From the NCBI GenBank assembly GCA_964019155.1, contig OZ025240.1, positions 89,981,119-90,045,118 of the forward strand: a DNA stretch of 64,000 bases, written 5' to 3'. Made by a program: the position numbers and the translations under genes. The notes beneath the pieces were generated by a model. That model saw nothing but the letters and a program-made list of their open reading frames with translations, did not search any database and was not told where the DNA came from. The stretch comes from Osedax fenrisi. Lineage: Eukaryota > Annelida > Polychaeta > Sabellida > Siboglinidae. Below, one piece after another: positions 35,156-49,164 of the stretch. Numbering within the stretch: position 1 is the stretch's first letter; each line of letters opens with the position of its first letter.

Positions 35156-36000
35156 ATATAGATATAGGTAAATTAGTTGCTGATACTAAGGAAAACATAA
35201 TTAAAGAATGCAATGGATTATGTTACTCAATATTATCTTACGATATACACAAAGAGGTTTATTGATATAATTATTAAATAAATGATATATAATATTGAAT
35301 ATTTTATAGTTTTATTCCATTTTTATGGATTTTCTTTCATTTTAAATACAATTAGATATGATAATATAGTATATCATTAACGTTGCCTTCGTTATCTGTA
35401 TTATTTAAATCATAACCTAAATTCAATAATTATATCTTCAATCGTGTACTACACATACATTAAACTGTATACAGTTAATATCTATAGGCACCTATTAACA
35501 TACATTAAATAGTTTATTCCCCCTTAAGAGACAATTATCATTCAAAAAAATAAAGAACAAATACCTAAACATGATATCATCAATAACCTCAATAATACAT
35601 AATTTGTATTATAATTGAATAGACTTTTTTTGTAGATAAAATTGAAATGCCATGTATTTCACCATTTTAACGATTAGCATCAATTTGTATTACAGTAAGC
35701 TTTCATTGAATTACATATTTATTCAAACATATATCAGTGTTATTTTTTATAATTTTTATTAATATAGAATACTTTATCATTTATAAAAATAAATATATTA
35801 AAATAAATAATAATATTTATAATTGTACTATTATTATATGTTAAATATATTCTTTTTTGAGTTTTATTTTACTGTTAATTTCAATAATGACAATAAAATA
35901 TTATTATTATTATTAAAAATTTGTATTGACTCAATAAAATGTAAATATTTTGTAAAAAGTAAATTAATAAAAAATAAAACGAATAAACGAAAACTATTTG
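34840..36000. other. AT-rich DNA, no gene seen
   Basis: Short (TA)n runs near 34,994-35,010 and 35,125-35,145. The 60-codon frame at 35,823-36,005 is K/N/Y/F-rich, as expected from random AT-rich sequence, and has no motif. Confidence 0.6.
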
Positions 36001-36001
36001 A

Positions 36002-36240
36002 TTAAAGTTCAAGATAATAGATGAAGAGGCTGCGTTTAAAAGTAATACAGTTGTTAATACCACTAATATCAACTGATATAGCTGTCCATAATGTAGGTAT
36101 CGTAATAGCAAATGTAGTGTTACCGTACGTATAACTTGACACTGATAAATTTAATAACATTATATATTTACCACGTCGATAGCAATTATTAGTTATAATA
36201 TTAGTAATTTCGGCTAGGTTTGATGACGAATTCATATAAA
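36002..36240 (-). pseudogene. CR1/L2-like ORF2 C-terminal fragment
   Basis: A 77-codon frame with SYTYGNTTFAITIPTLWTAI followed by FKRSLFIYYLEL and a stop. This copies the typical final block of CR1/L2-type ORF2 (F--AAP-LWN-LP ... FK--LKTYL). Everything upstream and the 3' tail are unrecognisable. Confidence 0.6.
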
Positions 36241-38545
36241 TGGCTATGTTAGAACTGCAAAATAATCTATATTTAGAGAGTTATCTAAATTATAACCATA
36301 TATATACTCATATGAGTGATTGCATGATAACCGAAATTTATACATGGTCACTTATTAAGTTTATATAAAATGCGTCGTTTAATATAGTATGCACTGGTTA
36401 GTATACGTTAAGAGTGGTTACATTGATACTTTTTTGATGGATTTTACAAAAATGTGAGGCTATTTTTATTGTTATAATTTATAAAAACAAAAAAAAATTC
36501 AGAATATTTGGATACTTTTTAGAGGGGACGACGTCCTTCTCGACGTACCACCTTATTCTTGTATCACCATGTTTTTTGCATTTTAAGATATAGACCACCC
36601 TTAGTGTACGTTAAGGGTTATCATAGGAACCGAAATTTGTGAAATTTGTAAGTATACAAAATGCTCTAGTAAATATCTTATAGAGAATACATAAAAAAAG
36701 TAAGTTACAAAAAAAGTTGACCCAATTTAAAATTTTTTTGATATTGCGTCCGCGCTTTTAAAATTAAGTATAATTTGCATTGAAAATATACGATTTTCAT
36801 TGTTTTTTTTACCAAAATATATAAATATTGGAATTAAACACAATTAATGAATATATTTTGATGAAATATTGGAAAATTGTTTATCATATAAATATATAAT
36901 AAAATATTACTAAATTTTATTTGTAAGAAAAAAATCCTAGAAATTTCGAGGATTTTCCTAAAAATGCAAAAATACATGTTTTTTCCAATTACAATATTTA
37001 AAAAATTTAAAAAATATATAAATACAATATAAATATGATATAAAAATTAAATAAATACTTTATTTACAAAAAAAAATAATCAGTTTTTCTTAATAATAAT
37101 TTTTGCAAAAAAATGGTGTTTTTTCTCCTAGAAATGTTGATCAATTTTTATATTATTTAAAAAAAATTTTATATCGATATTATTCATAAATATATATTGC
37201 TTATATTTCCAATAGATGGTACATTTTTATTATTTACACAATATTTATTAAAGATTTTTTTTTTGGTTAGAAATTTTATGTATTCCAAATATTTTAATTT
37301 AAAATAAATATTTAAATAGAAAATATTATTGAATTTATATATTTAATTTAATTTATATACAATATATTTATTATATATTATAGTATAATGTTATTATAAA
37401 TTACAAAAATGTCCTTTAAGTTCACATAATATGTATAAGTAAAATATAGAAAATATAAAGAATAATATTTATTTTTAAAAATCTTTTTTTAGATTTTGGA
37501 TTATTATTTATGAATGAATTATCCGCCGTTCAATTAGTGTAATATATCCGTACATCTCGCTTAATTGGGTCAGATAGAAACGTACATGTGTTTGATACTA
37601 TTTATATGGTTCTGTTAACCGTTTGAATATATCTATAGCCTATACGATATTCCGGAAATCGAATATAACAATATTGTTCATATTTATTATATAATAATTA
37701 TTAATAGGTTAATATACAGATGAACAAATACAAATAATAAATATAAAAGTTAAAAATAAAATAAATACAATAGGTCTACGTAATCGTAGAATCATGGGGT
37801 AAAATGGGTAAAATGGTAAATATTTATTTCTGAAAAATTTATTTTGAAATTGTATTCGAAATTTGAATGTCTGGCACAGTGTCTAAAACTAAATAAAATA
37901 AAATCCAAGAATTGTGTTGTTCTTAGAATTCATATTTCTATAAGATACAAACTATTATTAATTTTTTATTTTGTGATCACCTTTGTGTACGTAACTTGAT
38001 TATATTATTACTTCTCATTAATTATTCATATTGTGCATACGTGTTTTTCTTATCAGCTAAGTCACTTTCATACATATTTTTTTTTCTTTTTTTTATAAAT
38101 ATATTTATTTTGAGTATATTTATTCCACTTATTTTATTATATTTATTAAATATATATATATTTGTGTATATATGCGTTAATTTATATATAACATTATATT
38201 TTATATTCATTATTAGATATTAGTTAAATAAATCACCAATTTATATATATTGTATATGACATTTTTAATGTAAATATATTATACAAATTGACCTACTTTT
38301 TAATTTTAAATTCAAATATTGATTTTTTAATAAAATAAAATTATTTGTTTATTTCATTCTATTCATACTAGCATATTTATTTTATTTCATAAACATTCTA
38401 TTCAATATTTTTTTTGTTTTTTTTTGTTGTTGTTTAATTTCATTATTGCATAATAAATATTAGTTTTATTTCTAATAATTATTTATTTGATTATAATACA
38501 TATAAATTCTTATATTTATACATTAGTTAATGTATACTAATGTAC

Positions 38546-38550
<5 letters not shown>
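36240..38550. other. AT-rich DNA, no gene seen
   Basis: 36,385-36,640 has a slightly richer patch with two related GTRTACGTTAAGRG phrases (36,400 and 36,606) and a GGACGACGTCC palindrome (36,527). The rest is T/A runs. The 75-codon frame at 37,996-38,223 is F/I/Y/L-rich with no motif. Confidence 0.5.

Positions 38551-38600
<50 letters not shown>
38551..38600. repeat. (TA)n microsatellite near a CR1-like 5' truncation
   Basis: About 50 bp of pure TA, ending about 40 bases before CR1-like coding sequence becomes recognisable. Confidence 0.95.
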
Positions 38601-38603
<3 letters not shown>

Positions 38604-38639
38604 ATATGCATTGATATGTATATTTGTATTTAATCATTT

Positions 38640-40900
38640 AAGAAGCTTATCTTTGAATATTCTTACAATCAACTTGTTAATTTTACACATACTAGTGGTA
38701 ATACTATTGACTTGAATATTAGTCCCCCTGATTCAACTATTATTTCAAAACCCATTCAAGGTAACCTGATTTCTGACCATTATGGTATTTCTTTTAATAT
38801 ACTTGTCTCTCCTTTTATATTTAGTGACTATGTAAAACACTACAACAATTAATCTACAATTGTTCATCAATTCTGTATATGCTTATATATCTATTCATTA
38901 TACATCTTTAGCGAATTACATATCTTATGATAATGTTAATAATGCATTACGATATTATCTTGATGCACATTCACATTTAATAATTAATACCAAGAAATAT
39001 GGTGCACACTCTCCTTGGTTTAACAATGACCTTGTTCTTCTAAGGAGAAGACTTCGCTACCATCAGTTGAAATTCAAGCGAAGCAAATGTTTTACCTATC
39101 TTTAATCTTTCAAAAATATAAGATCTTTGTAAAGAAAAAATTACCACAGCAAAATCTTCCTTCTATACTGATAAACTTAATAAGTATGGCACTTCTCTAA
39201 TTGGTAAAAATGGTTCTGATAATAATCGGTGTTCTTTATTTGCTGACTTTTTTCAAAATAAAGTTTTAAAAATTATAGAAGATCTTCCTGTAGTAGATTC
39301 TATTTATTTTGAAACCCCACCCTCTTTATCTTATACTCACTGGTATTATTTTAATTTACCCACTTATTCTGTTGTCCTTTGTCTCATGTCTTGTTTGAAA
39401 TCCAATTCCCCTCTTGACCCTTTTCCTCTTAATTTACTTCGTGTATTATCTCCCTATCTAATTAATATAATTTCTGGTATAATTCGTGTATCATTATCTT
39501 CATCCATTATACCACAATCGATATAGTATGCTTACATCACTCCGATATTAAAGAAACACAATCCATACTATCCAACTATCGTCCTGTTTCGCAATTATCA
39601 TAAATTTCTAAGACTATGGAACGCATAGTTCCGCGTCAGGTTATTAATTATATCATATCGAACTCTATTGTGGATTGCTTTCAGAGTGCATACCTTCCCA
39701 ATAGTAGTACAGAAACTGCCCTAAACATTGTGTTTAATGATATTATACTATCTATGGATAATAAGGCTTCTTGTTATTTGGTTCTTCTTTATCTGTCTAG
39801 TGGCTTTGATACGTTAAATTATAGGATTCTTTCTTACCGTCTACGTGAAATAGGTATTCATGGACAGGTTCACAACTGTTTGATGTCATTTGTTTCTAAT
39901 AGAATATCTTCGGTAAATATCAAGTCATATTTGTCGACTCCATTTGATCACACTCATGGCGTTCCTCAAGGATCAGTACTGGGTCAAATTCTTTTTTATT
40001 TTGTATATTCTTCTCATTAATTTGATTTTTTTTAAATACTCATATATTCGTTATCACCTCTTTGCTGATGACTTACAAATTTATACTTTTTTCCACATGG
40101 TTCTTATATTGACATAATTCAACTTTCAATTGCTAACTGTATTAACGATTTAATCTCTTGGTTTTCCTGTAATTCACTTTCATTAAATATTACTAAAACT
40201 GATAGCATTATACTTTCTAGATCTCTTACTTCGATTACTCTCACTCATCCATTCCTTATCTCACTTCCTATCTCAAATACCATCACTACTCTAGGTTTTA
40301 CTATAAATAATGTATTAGATTACCCAGTACATATATCAAACACTGTCAGCACTGCTAATTATTTTTTGTATAATATAGGATAGGCTCGCTATAAGCTAAT
40401 ATTTAATTTAATAAATAATTATTACATTCATTAGTATGTAGTCGACTTAGATATAGTAATTCGCTTTTCATTAACATTCCGAAAAAGTGATGAAAAAATT
40501 CGATTCAATACATCGTAGAGCTGTTCGCATATTATTTTAACAATATCTATACATTCTATAATTGCGACTCTCGGGTGGTTTCAGTTTTGATATTTATGCA
40601 AGTTTCGACTTCTTTGCATTAATCACAAGGCTATATATATATGGGAGTTCCGTCATACCTATCGAAGGAACTCATAATTCGAACAACGCCGAGTCGCAAA
40701 TGTGAGCTGATGAAACTCTATTTACCGCTTATCTCATCTATGTATGCAGATGCTGCTTTCACTGTTGCTGCTCCGAAGTACTGGAACAGTCTTCCCGATG
40801 AATTACGCACCATTTCTTCATTTATTATTTTTAAATGTCGACTACATACATATATGGTATCATTATAATGTCTTCTTTTTAAATTTATTATTATTTGTGT
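38640..40900 (+). pseudogene. CR1-like retrotransposon ORF2, 5'-truncated and degraded
   Basis: Starts in the C-terminal part of the APE-type endonuclease: NQLVNFTHTSGNTIDLNISP then GNLISDHYGIS, the SDH motif (about 38,670-38,800). A linker with WFNNDLVLLRRRLRYHQLKF (about 39,020-39,075) follows. The RT includes SPLDPFPLNLL (about 39,410-39,440), a KKHN...NYR-like block (about 39,555-39,600), FQSAYLPNSSTETALN (about 39,680-39,730), a weak motif A (about 39,790-39,810), HGVPQGSVLGQILFYFV (about 39,953-40,005) and FADDLQIY (about 40,060-40,085). The C-terminus has AAPKYWNSLPDELRTISSF (about 40,768-40,825), stopping at 40,866. Motif A has lost its usual D--KAFDT residues. Several frameshifts make it inactive. 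Confidence 0.8.
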
Positions 40901-41109
40901 AACCATTTATTTGTTTTATTATTTCAACTTAACTCACATAAACGTCCATCAGTTTTATAGTCAATATACCTTTCTATTATTATTATTATATTAGTAATAA
41001 ATATACAATAATTTAGTATAGAAAAATAAAAAAGTACAAATACTTGGGGGATAATACGTGTATGTAATAAATATACATATATTGAGATATTAATTTAAAA
41101 ACAATAAAA

Positions 41110-42900
41110 AAAACAATTTTAATACAATTATCTATTCTGGGTGATTTGCTATTCTTGAGCGACCATATAGAGGCTTCTAATTCTCCTCTCAGGATAGGGA
41201 AATTATCAACAACTATTCGTCCGGTTGCATTTAGTATCGACGTATCTTTTTAAGAAGTGTAGTTGTATACATTTGAGCAGTACTCCATCTTGTGAGTACA
41301 TCATTTTTATCATTTATGCTAACTATTTCCATATTTATCTTGAATATTCATAGAAGCGTTATGTTTCCATTTTGTTAGATCTTTAATGATTTGATAGGCT
41401 TTATTTGTATTATTGTAGGTAAATTAATTATAAATTCCATAACATTTCCGGTTAATCCAGTCTTCTTTTGCTTACTTCGAGTCTCTTTTAATTTTAGAGT
41501 TCGTTTCTTTGAAAGTGATTCATTCTTCGAATCTATTATAATAATTATTCTTTAATTTTCTTCTGAGAACACTTATGTCCGGTAGTTCATTTGTTATCCA
41601 GCTTTATTTTGTTGTTGATATTTGCATAGGTTTTCGATTGTAGAGCTGGACAATACTGAGTTTAATTGTTCTACTATCCCCTCAGTACTAGTGAATTCTG
41701 AAAAATGTATTTCACTTAGTTTGTCATAAATTTATCTTTTTAACATTGTTACGGTTTTAGGGGTTTTGGGTTTATCCAGATTTAATTGCAATCGTACACT
41801 TTTATTTTTGTTGCGCTCTTGAGGCTAAAAGTTGAATTTCGTCTTTACTAAATCGTGATCGCTACCTATGTCAGCTCTAGGGAATGATCTTGTTTTATTT
41901 TTTATTTATTCTTGTAACAAATCTCTTTTGTGTTAGAATATATTATATTTGGTTATATATGTTGAATTCCTGGACTATGCCATGTATTAATCATCGATTT
42001 TGTACGTGAACCTAATGCATTAGTAACGATTAAGCTATTGATTTTTATAAATTCAAGTAAACTTTGTAATTTCATTATAGTTTTACCAGATATATTTTCC
42101 CAATACACAATAGGATATTTTTTATTTTCGCATAACAGTAGCCTTGTATGACTAGGATGACACGTTTGTCAATTTTTTAAATTGTTATTTGTAGCCTATT
42201 GTACAATTATTCAATTTCGTTATCTGAGTGGTCAATTATGAGTGCTATTAATTGTATTATTGACAACTTAAATGGTGTGGCGTATAGGTGGATACTTGAA
42301 ATCATGTTGTTAATTGCGTTAAAGCAAATAACCATTTTCATATTCTCACTGTTTTCCGGGAATCAGATTCAGTTTGCGTGTCGGACTTCATTTACAATGT
42401 AGTAGTGTTTATAATATTCAGTTGATTGTACTTCATTAATATATTTCTTACGTAATTTACTTAGTCCGATGATGTTCCAATTATATATTTTTATTTCTGA
42501 ATGAATTCCTCTAGTTTGCCATCAGCTCATAGAGTTCATACATTAAATATAGTAATAGTGTCGTTATTTTATTTGATCACAAGTCGTTAACTTGTTATCA
42601 TTACTCTGGTGTTTGATAGATGATGCGGAACTTTTTATTTCGGGCGACTTCTGAACCGGCATGAGTTTTGTATTATATTGTGTGATCCTAATTTGCGTAT
42701 CTTGGAAAAATTAATTTGTTGCGGAGCTCATCACTCTCAAAAATACCTTACATCATTATCCTACTATATGAATTGTGTAACGGAGTATGTCACTTGTTGA
42801 CTGCTGTTAGAGTTGTGATATGTTAGTAGCTAATTCATAAATGATACTGTGTAGAGAAGTACAACTACCAATCCTGCATCATAAATGCAACTTACAACTC
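41110..42900 (-). mobile_element. RTE-like endonuclease and linker fragment
   Basis: On the minus strand a degraded leader (about 42,680-42,560, starting MPVQKSPEIKSS) precedes an endonuclease start with WNIIGLSKLRKK (about 42,475). Later endonuclease blocks are present only as scraps. The linker at 41,600-41,130 resembles the linker of the right-arm RTE copy (KDLTKWKHNASM-like, and LPILRGELEASIWSLKN-like near 41,210-41,150). The RT is missing. No frame longer than about 70 codons survives. Confidence 0.55.
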
Positions 42901-43240
42901 ACCAACACCTATAATAGTATACAAATAACATGTATTAAACATTAATAAATTCATAACATTATTACATTATTTTATTCTAATAGATTTTATACATTAACCT
43001 TTATAATATGTTTATTTTTAATAGTTAACAGTTAAAAAAGGATGTCTTCAAAGAGAAAAGTTATATGCTTTACCAAAAATAGATTATACTAATGATGACC
43101 TACTTTCTGATGAGAATGGTTTTTAATTAAATAATTATAATACGAAATAAATATAATAATATATATGTAGTATGGCAACTACGTGTATAACTGGATGTAG
43201 GTATTTATAAATGTGTTGTGTACGAAGTATAAATGTGTTA

Positions 43241-43427
43241 TGTAATTTAGATAAATGTTGATTTAATATATTTAGTTATTTGTGTTTTTTATATAATTTG
43301 ATTTCTGTTTTGTAAATAGCAATTAGTTGACGTGACTTGAATGAATGTAAATATTATGTAATTTGGATGAATGTTGATTTGATATTTTCGGTTATTTGTT
43401 TTTTTTGATTTCTGTTTTGTAAATTGT
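43241..43427 (+). repeat. Two-copy tandem repeat, period about 116 bp
   Basis: TGTAATTTAGATAAATGTTG at 43,241 and TGTAATTTGGATGAATGTTG at 43,357 each lead into TTGATTTCTGTTTTGTAAAT. Confidence 0.8.
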
Positions 43428-43599
43428 AAAAGAGAGCGTAGTTTATAATTAGATTAACTAGTTTTATCTATTTATCTAATTAGAGATACTCCCACTATGT
43501 CCATCACGTGATCTCGTTATTATCGAGAAGTTCGGTATGATATGGTGTATTAAGTGAAAACGGCGTACATTGAAAGTTTGAGGTTTACTCCATTCTCGA

Positions 43600-43710
43600 T
43601 TAAACCAACACGTCTATCTTCCATTCCCCATATACCCCCATCCACAAACACACCAATTCCCCATATACCCAACCCACGAACTACACCACATTCCCCATCC
43701 ATGTTCAGTG
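43600..43710 (+). other. C-rich island with ATTCCCCATATACCC repeats
   Basis: Three ATTCCCCAT phrases (43,622, 43,656, 43,691) within a C-rich, G-poor stretch that stands out from the AT-rich background. A 70-codon frame across it (43,554-43,766) is P/T/S-rich with no recognised domain. It lies just upstream of an RTE RT fragment, so it may be element sequence. Confidence 0.45.
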
Positions 43711-43769
43711 GTATACCTACATATGGAAAGTATAGACGGAAATATGATAAAAGAGTTGAAGACTAGGAA

Positions 43770-44330
43770 ATATCTAAGAAGTTATATTAAGTCAACTGAC
43801 AGAGATGTAAATATAAGAATCGCTAAATCATGGGCAGATTTAAATAGTATGCAATATGGAAATCAAAGTTAAGTGAAAGGTCTCAAAAGAAACTTTTTCA
43901 GAGAAAAAGTTTAATCCATACTTGTTAACGGATCCGTTAAGTGAACTCTAACACACTCGATAGAAAAGAAGATTGACTACAGGAGCCTACACTCATATGC
44001 AACGAATACATTCTGGAGATATAGTCTAACAAATTAACAACTATATGGTGGTATACCAACAATTAGCAAATCAATACTAATGCAAATAGTAAGGTTTGCC
44101 GTACACTGTTTGGAGAAGCAAAGATGAACTGGCAAGCGATCTAATACTATGGCAACCACATCACGGTAAAATAAAACGCGGACGACCAGCAATGACTTAC
44201 ATCGATTAACTGTGAGACGATACGAATCTTACAATGAGATGAAAACAGCGATGGAGGATAAAGAATGATGGTCAAATCATTTCATGGAATATCAATCAAA
44301 CTCGACCTGGTAAGGTAAGGTAGGTGTTGG
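43770..44330 (+). mobile_element. RTE-like RT C-terminal fragment with GTAAG tail
   Basis: Plus-strand pieces match the late part of RTE-type RT proteins: DVNIRIAKSWADLNSM (about 43,806-43,853), KSKLSE...KLF (about 43,861-43,905), then a LTHSIEKKIDY block (about 43,950) and LYGGIPTISKSIL (about 44,041-44,080). Next come DELASDLILWQPHHGK and RGRPAMTYID (about 44,125-44,205), and EMKTAMEDKE (about 44,238-44,268). The 3' end is GGTAAGGTAAGGTAGG (44,312-44,327), a GTAAG-type tail. Stops occur throughout. Confidence 0.75.
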
Positions 44331-44400
44331 TAATGACAGGGTAATTACAGAAATAAGGTTGCTTATCGAGACAATTACCCCTTTATTAACATGATAAGTT
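44330..44400 (-). mobile_element. L2-like 3'-terminal hairpin fragment
   Basis: On the minus strand AATAAAGGGGTAATTGTCTC and ATTACCCTGTCATTACC follow the layout of the 3' end of the L2-like element at 34,620-34,670 (AATAAAGGGTAATTGTCTCG ... AATTACCC). Only the terminal 60-70 bases are present, a very short 5'-truncated copy placed next to the RTE tail. Confidence 0.6.
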
Positions 44401-44444
44401 TCATTATAGATAATATTAATACATATATAATAATGTTATATTAT

Positions 44445-44447
<3 letters not shown>

Positions 44448-44513
<66 letters not shown>

Positions 44514-44528
44514 ACAAGGTAAGGTAAC

Positions 44529-44570
<42 letters not shown>
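44448..44570. repeat. (TA)n with a GGTAACAAGGTA interruption
   Basis: Two TA runs (44,448-44,508 and 44,533-44,567) separated by AAGGTAACAAGGTAAGGTAAC. The interruption resembles the GTAAG tails of nearby RTE copies. Confidence 0.9.
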
Positions 44571-44880
44571 AGAAATATTTATTATTGTTGGTAAAATGAG
44601 AGAAGATAATCGGACATACCTATTATAACAATAATTATTTAATATTTTAGTTTTGAATACTTTTTTAAATTGTTAAATAATTTCAGTTTTAAGATATTTA
44701 ATTGTCTTCAAAATGATTAATAATAAATTAAGTAATAATTTGAAAACAACATTACATAAACAAGGTTATATATCTTATTGTAGTATACATGTATATTTTA
44801 TACTTATTATACTTATTAAATATATTTTAATATAATTTAAATACGAATATTATTTTATAAATATTTAATTGATAATGACT

Positions 44881-44884
<4 letters not shown>

Positions 44885-44935
<51 letters not shown>
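44885..44935. repeat. (TA)n microsatellite
   Basis: About 50 bp of pure TA. Confidence 0.95.
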
Positions 44936-44938
<3 letters not shown>

Positions 44939-45106
44939 TATCGTTATAATACATGATTTATAATTGTCTATTTAAGGGCATCACAGTGTTACCAAATTTC
45001 GCTCACATTTATATGTAAATAGATAGAAAACAATATGTTCAATATAAATATATCTTCTTTCTCAATATTTGGCTAATTGCCAACACATGTTCTGTTACAC
45101 ATTTAT

Positions 45107-45107
45107 A

Positions 45108-45161
<54 letters not shown>
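45107..45161. repeat. (TA)n microsatellite
   Basis: About 50 bp of TA with one TATTATA interruption; open frames across it are IYIYI artefacts. Confidence 0.95.
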
Positions 45162-45165
<4 letters not shown>

Positions 45166-45629
45166 TAGAGATGTTATTTATAATATAATTATACTTTTAT
45201 ATATAAAATTCATTGCAATGAAATTTATAATTATATTAAAAATCAAATCGCTAATTAATATATATATAACATGTTACAATTAAAAATAATTTAAAAATTA
45301 GTAATTTGTCAAATATATAACATCAATAAATCTATTTGTAAACAAATAGGAAAATGCGTTATAATATATAACATTTATGTATAATAAATTTAAAGTGACA
45401 TATGCAATATAGAATCTTGTCTATATTTTTTAACATTGATATATAGTAAACCTTAATTATTCTGAGTAAGTCGGTTTTTAAATTACTATAATTTATTTTA
45501 TGATTTATATAGAATTGTATTAGCATATCATATTTAATTTACTAATCATATACATATTATATATTATTATTATTCAGATTTTATATTAAAATAAAGTAAA
45601 CAATTAGAATAAGAATCCATGCTAATATT

Positions 45630-45643
45630 ATATATATATATAT

Positions 45644-45688
<45 letters not shown>
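45630..45688. repeat. (TA)n microsatellite at the 3' edge of a CR1-like fragment
   Basis: Two TA runs split by CACA; the second ends where CR1-like sequence begins on the minus strand. Confidence 0.95.
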
Positions 45689-45692
<4 letters not shown>

Positions 45693-45699
45693 AATCTTT

Positions 45700-46760
45700 T
45701 AGTAAATAGTCTAGGACTTTTATACTATATAATTTGTATGAGGATGCCAAATTGATGAATTATATTCTAATATTCGGCGCAATAGCTAATATAAGCTTGT
45801 AAAAGAAATACACAATTATTAGTAATAAAGCATCTATACATTATATTTATAAGTATATATATATATGCTTTTGAGTATATTGAATTAATGTGTATTTTGA
45901 AACTAAGATTATCACAGAAAGTCATACCCAGATCTTTAAATTGATTGACAACAGGTAAAAGTACTCCATTCAAAGAGTACACTGGGGGGTGGTCATTGCA
46001 TCCTATTCTCATAACAACGCATTTAGAAGGAACTATTTCTAGTTCCCAGTCAAACATCAATTTACATAGATTAGTTAGAGCTTCTTGTATATTATTTGTC
46101 TCGTGTAATTTAAATCAATTAGCTATCTTCACATCATCTGAAAATAACGATGTTAATACATATGGATTTATTTATCAGCAAAATCGGCATATAAGGAATA
46201 GTAAGGGACCTATCACAGAACCTTAGGGAACACCATAGGTTATATGTACATAATTAGAATACGTTTTATTGACTTTAATATATTGAGATCAATTAGATAA
46301 ATAATAAGCTAACCAGTTATGTACATTCCCCCTGATAAAATAATTTAGATTATCTAATAATTTTGAGTGTGACACTTTATTAAAAGCTTTAGCCATATCG
46401 ATATAAGTAATATCCTATATTATATATTTATTTTTGATTTTAAAATTGAACCATAAAAGTTAAAAAGCTGTAACTCCGTAGATTTACCAGATAGAAACCC
46501 ATATTTATGCTCATTTAAGATTCCATTGGTTTGTAAATAATAGGATAAATGATAAGAGAGTATTTATTCGAAAACAATTAATAAACTTGGGAGTAAGTTA
46601 ACTAGTCTGTAATTTACAGCGAGAGATGGGTCGCTTTTTAATATAGGTATAATGGAATACTTTTTCCAAATAATAGGACAATTCCAGATCCAAGAATATG
46701 GGTGTATATAATCAAAATAGTAGAAAATATAAATAAAATACATTATTTTGTAAGTGGCAT
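45700..46760 (-). pseudogene. CR1/Jockey-like RT fragment (same subfamily as 6.6-8.7 kb)
   Basis: Minus-strand pieces follow the 7,059-8,660 RT: ATYIDMAKAFNKVSH-like motif A (about 46,405-46,365), a VIGPLLFLI block (about 46,215-46,190), SLFSDDVKI in place of FADD (about 46,165-46,120), then 46,060-45,767 with WELEIVPSKCVVMRIG, NQFKDLGMTF and KIHINSIYSKAY. The catalytic FADD reads FSDD, which should still keep both aspartates, but stops and frameshifts make the copy dead. It is cut off at its C-terminus by the (TA)n run at 45,630-45,688. Confidence 0.75.
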
Positions 46761-47469
46761 CTAAATATTCAATGTATACTTTAACTATATTGCAGTCTTA
46801 TCGTTGTACCATGTAATAGTAATACTGGTAACTGCAGTTATAATATATTTTTATAAATTTTTTATAGTAATATAATGTTGTACAATTTATATAGTAACAA
46901 TCATACTAATAATACTTTAATCATACTTGTTGATGTATAACTCTTATTAGGTACAATTAATTATTGTATATATTTAATATAAATATAATTATCAAATAAA
47001 ACTTATAATTGTATAAATAATTAACAAAATCGAAAATATAAATTGTAAATTGAAAATAAATTTATAATAAGGTAAAATTGTCACTAGATTAAATTAATTG
47101 CTCATTGGATGATATATCATTGTAGATAACGATATAATAATTACGAACAATAAATTACAACTATAGAGATTTTCGTTCATATTGCTAAAAATCGGTCAAA
47201 TATAAGAAATAAAATTCGTTATTTATATATGAATATTAAAAATATAAATGTACATATTTATAGTTATAATGAATATTACATTTTTTTATTTCCGTACTCT
47301 ATTAATGATAATTTTTCGATAACTTCTATATAATAAAAATGTATGATAATGTCAGAATATAGACATAACATATGTCCTAATAGTAATTAGTAATATTATA
47401 AATATATGAATTTTAATGTTTTTTGTTTAATTGTGTGACTCTGGTATGCCCTTTCATTTATAATATACA

Positions 47470-47543
<74 letters not shown>

Positions 47544-47666
47544 TGTTGATATTAATAACTTTTAATAAAATACTGTATTCTATAATATTTCAATTAACAA
47601 TATCTTTTATATAATAAGTAATACAGTAATTATTAGTGTTATATAGGATAGTATACCACTATATAA

Positions 47667-47717
<51 letters not shown>

Positions 47718-48765
47718 ACAAAATATACTTTAATAATTAAAATATAAAATAATACAACCTTACAACATATCAACTAAATGTTTACATATTTTAATAATTA
47801 TTTATTATATAAATATATTTTTATAATACTACCATTAATTCATACAATTAAAGTTTTTAGAGACATACTGAATAATCCACAACCAATGTTAATATATAGA
47901 GTAATATTATAATTATGTGATATACAATTACAAATTTAATTAATTTATTGATAATTTTAAATATATAAATAAAGATACATTTTATATTATATATTTATTA
48001 TAATCTATTATTACATATACAATAATATAGTATTATATTTTGAATATAGTCAATAATAAAGTATATTAAATTATAAACTATATTGTATTGACAATTGTAT
48101 AGATTTGTTAGGTAATTTAGGATTGCATAACAAATTGTATTTGTTTATAAACATAATGATAAATATACACCCATATATTTATATATTAATATTATATTTT
48201 AATTATAATTATACACAATAATAATATTATTATTTATATTACCTATTTATTTGTTATTTATAAATATACAGTGGAACCGTACATTATAATGAATGCTATA
48301 CATATTCATAATATAATAATATATTAAAATATTGTATATTTATATTGATCTAACTATTTTGTAGACACATATTTAAGAACAAAATAATTATATATATAAA
48401 TATGGGTCATTCAAAGTGAAATCAGCAAATTGTATTTTATTTTTAATTTAAATACCGTTTTTCAAATTATCTAGTATGGTGTAACTATTTGTGATATATT
48501 ACTACATTGAATAGTACATTTATTAGTTAATTTATTTTATATTTTGTTATCCTTTTATAATTTAATTATTTATTCAGGATAAAGTATAAAATAAAGTATA
48601 AAATAAATTAATAAAATAATAGTATAAAGTTTAAATTTCAAAAATCATAATTATTAATTTCGTTATCATTAATATCGGGTACATTAAATGCATATTGATA
48701 ATTAAATGAATGAATGATTATTTACTTATTTATTTACCAAATATTGGATATAATAATCGGAGGGA
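46760..48765. other. AT-rich DNA, no gene seen
   Basis: No recognisable coding or RNA feature on either strand; includes (TA)n runs at 47,474-47,540 and 47,673-47,711. Confidence 0.6.
47474..47540. repeat. (TA)n microsatellite
   Basis: About 65 bp of pure TA flanked by ATTTAA and TTAAAT, so the whole site is palindromic. Confidence 0.95.
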
Positions 48766-48767
48766 TA

Positions 48768-49115
<348 letters not shown>

Positions 49116-49164
49116 TATCTTATATCGATAATAAAGTCACATAACTTAACATAATATTTAAAAT

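Noticed and set aside
35823..38223. Small F/I/N/K/Y-rich frames at 35,823-36,005 and 37,996-38,223
   Set aside because: Length and composition are as expected by chance in very AT-rich DNA; no motif or conservation.
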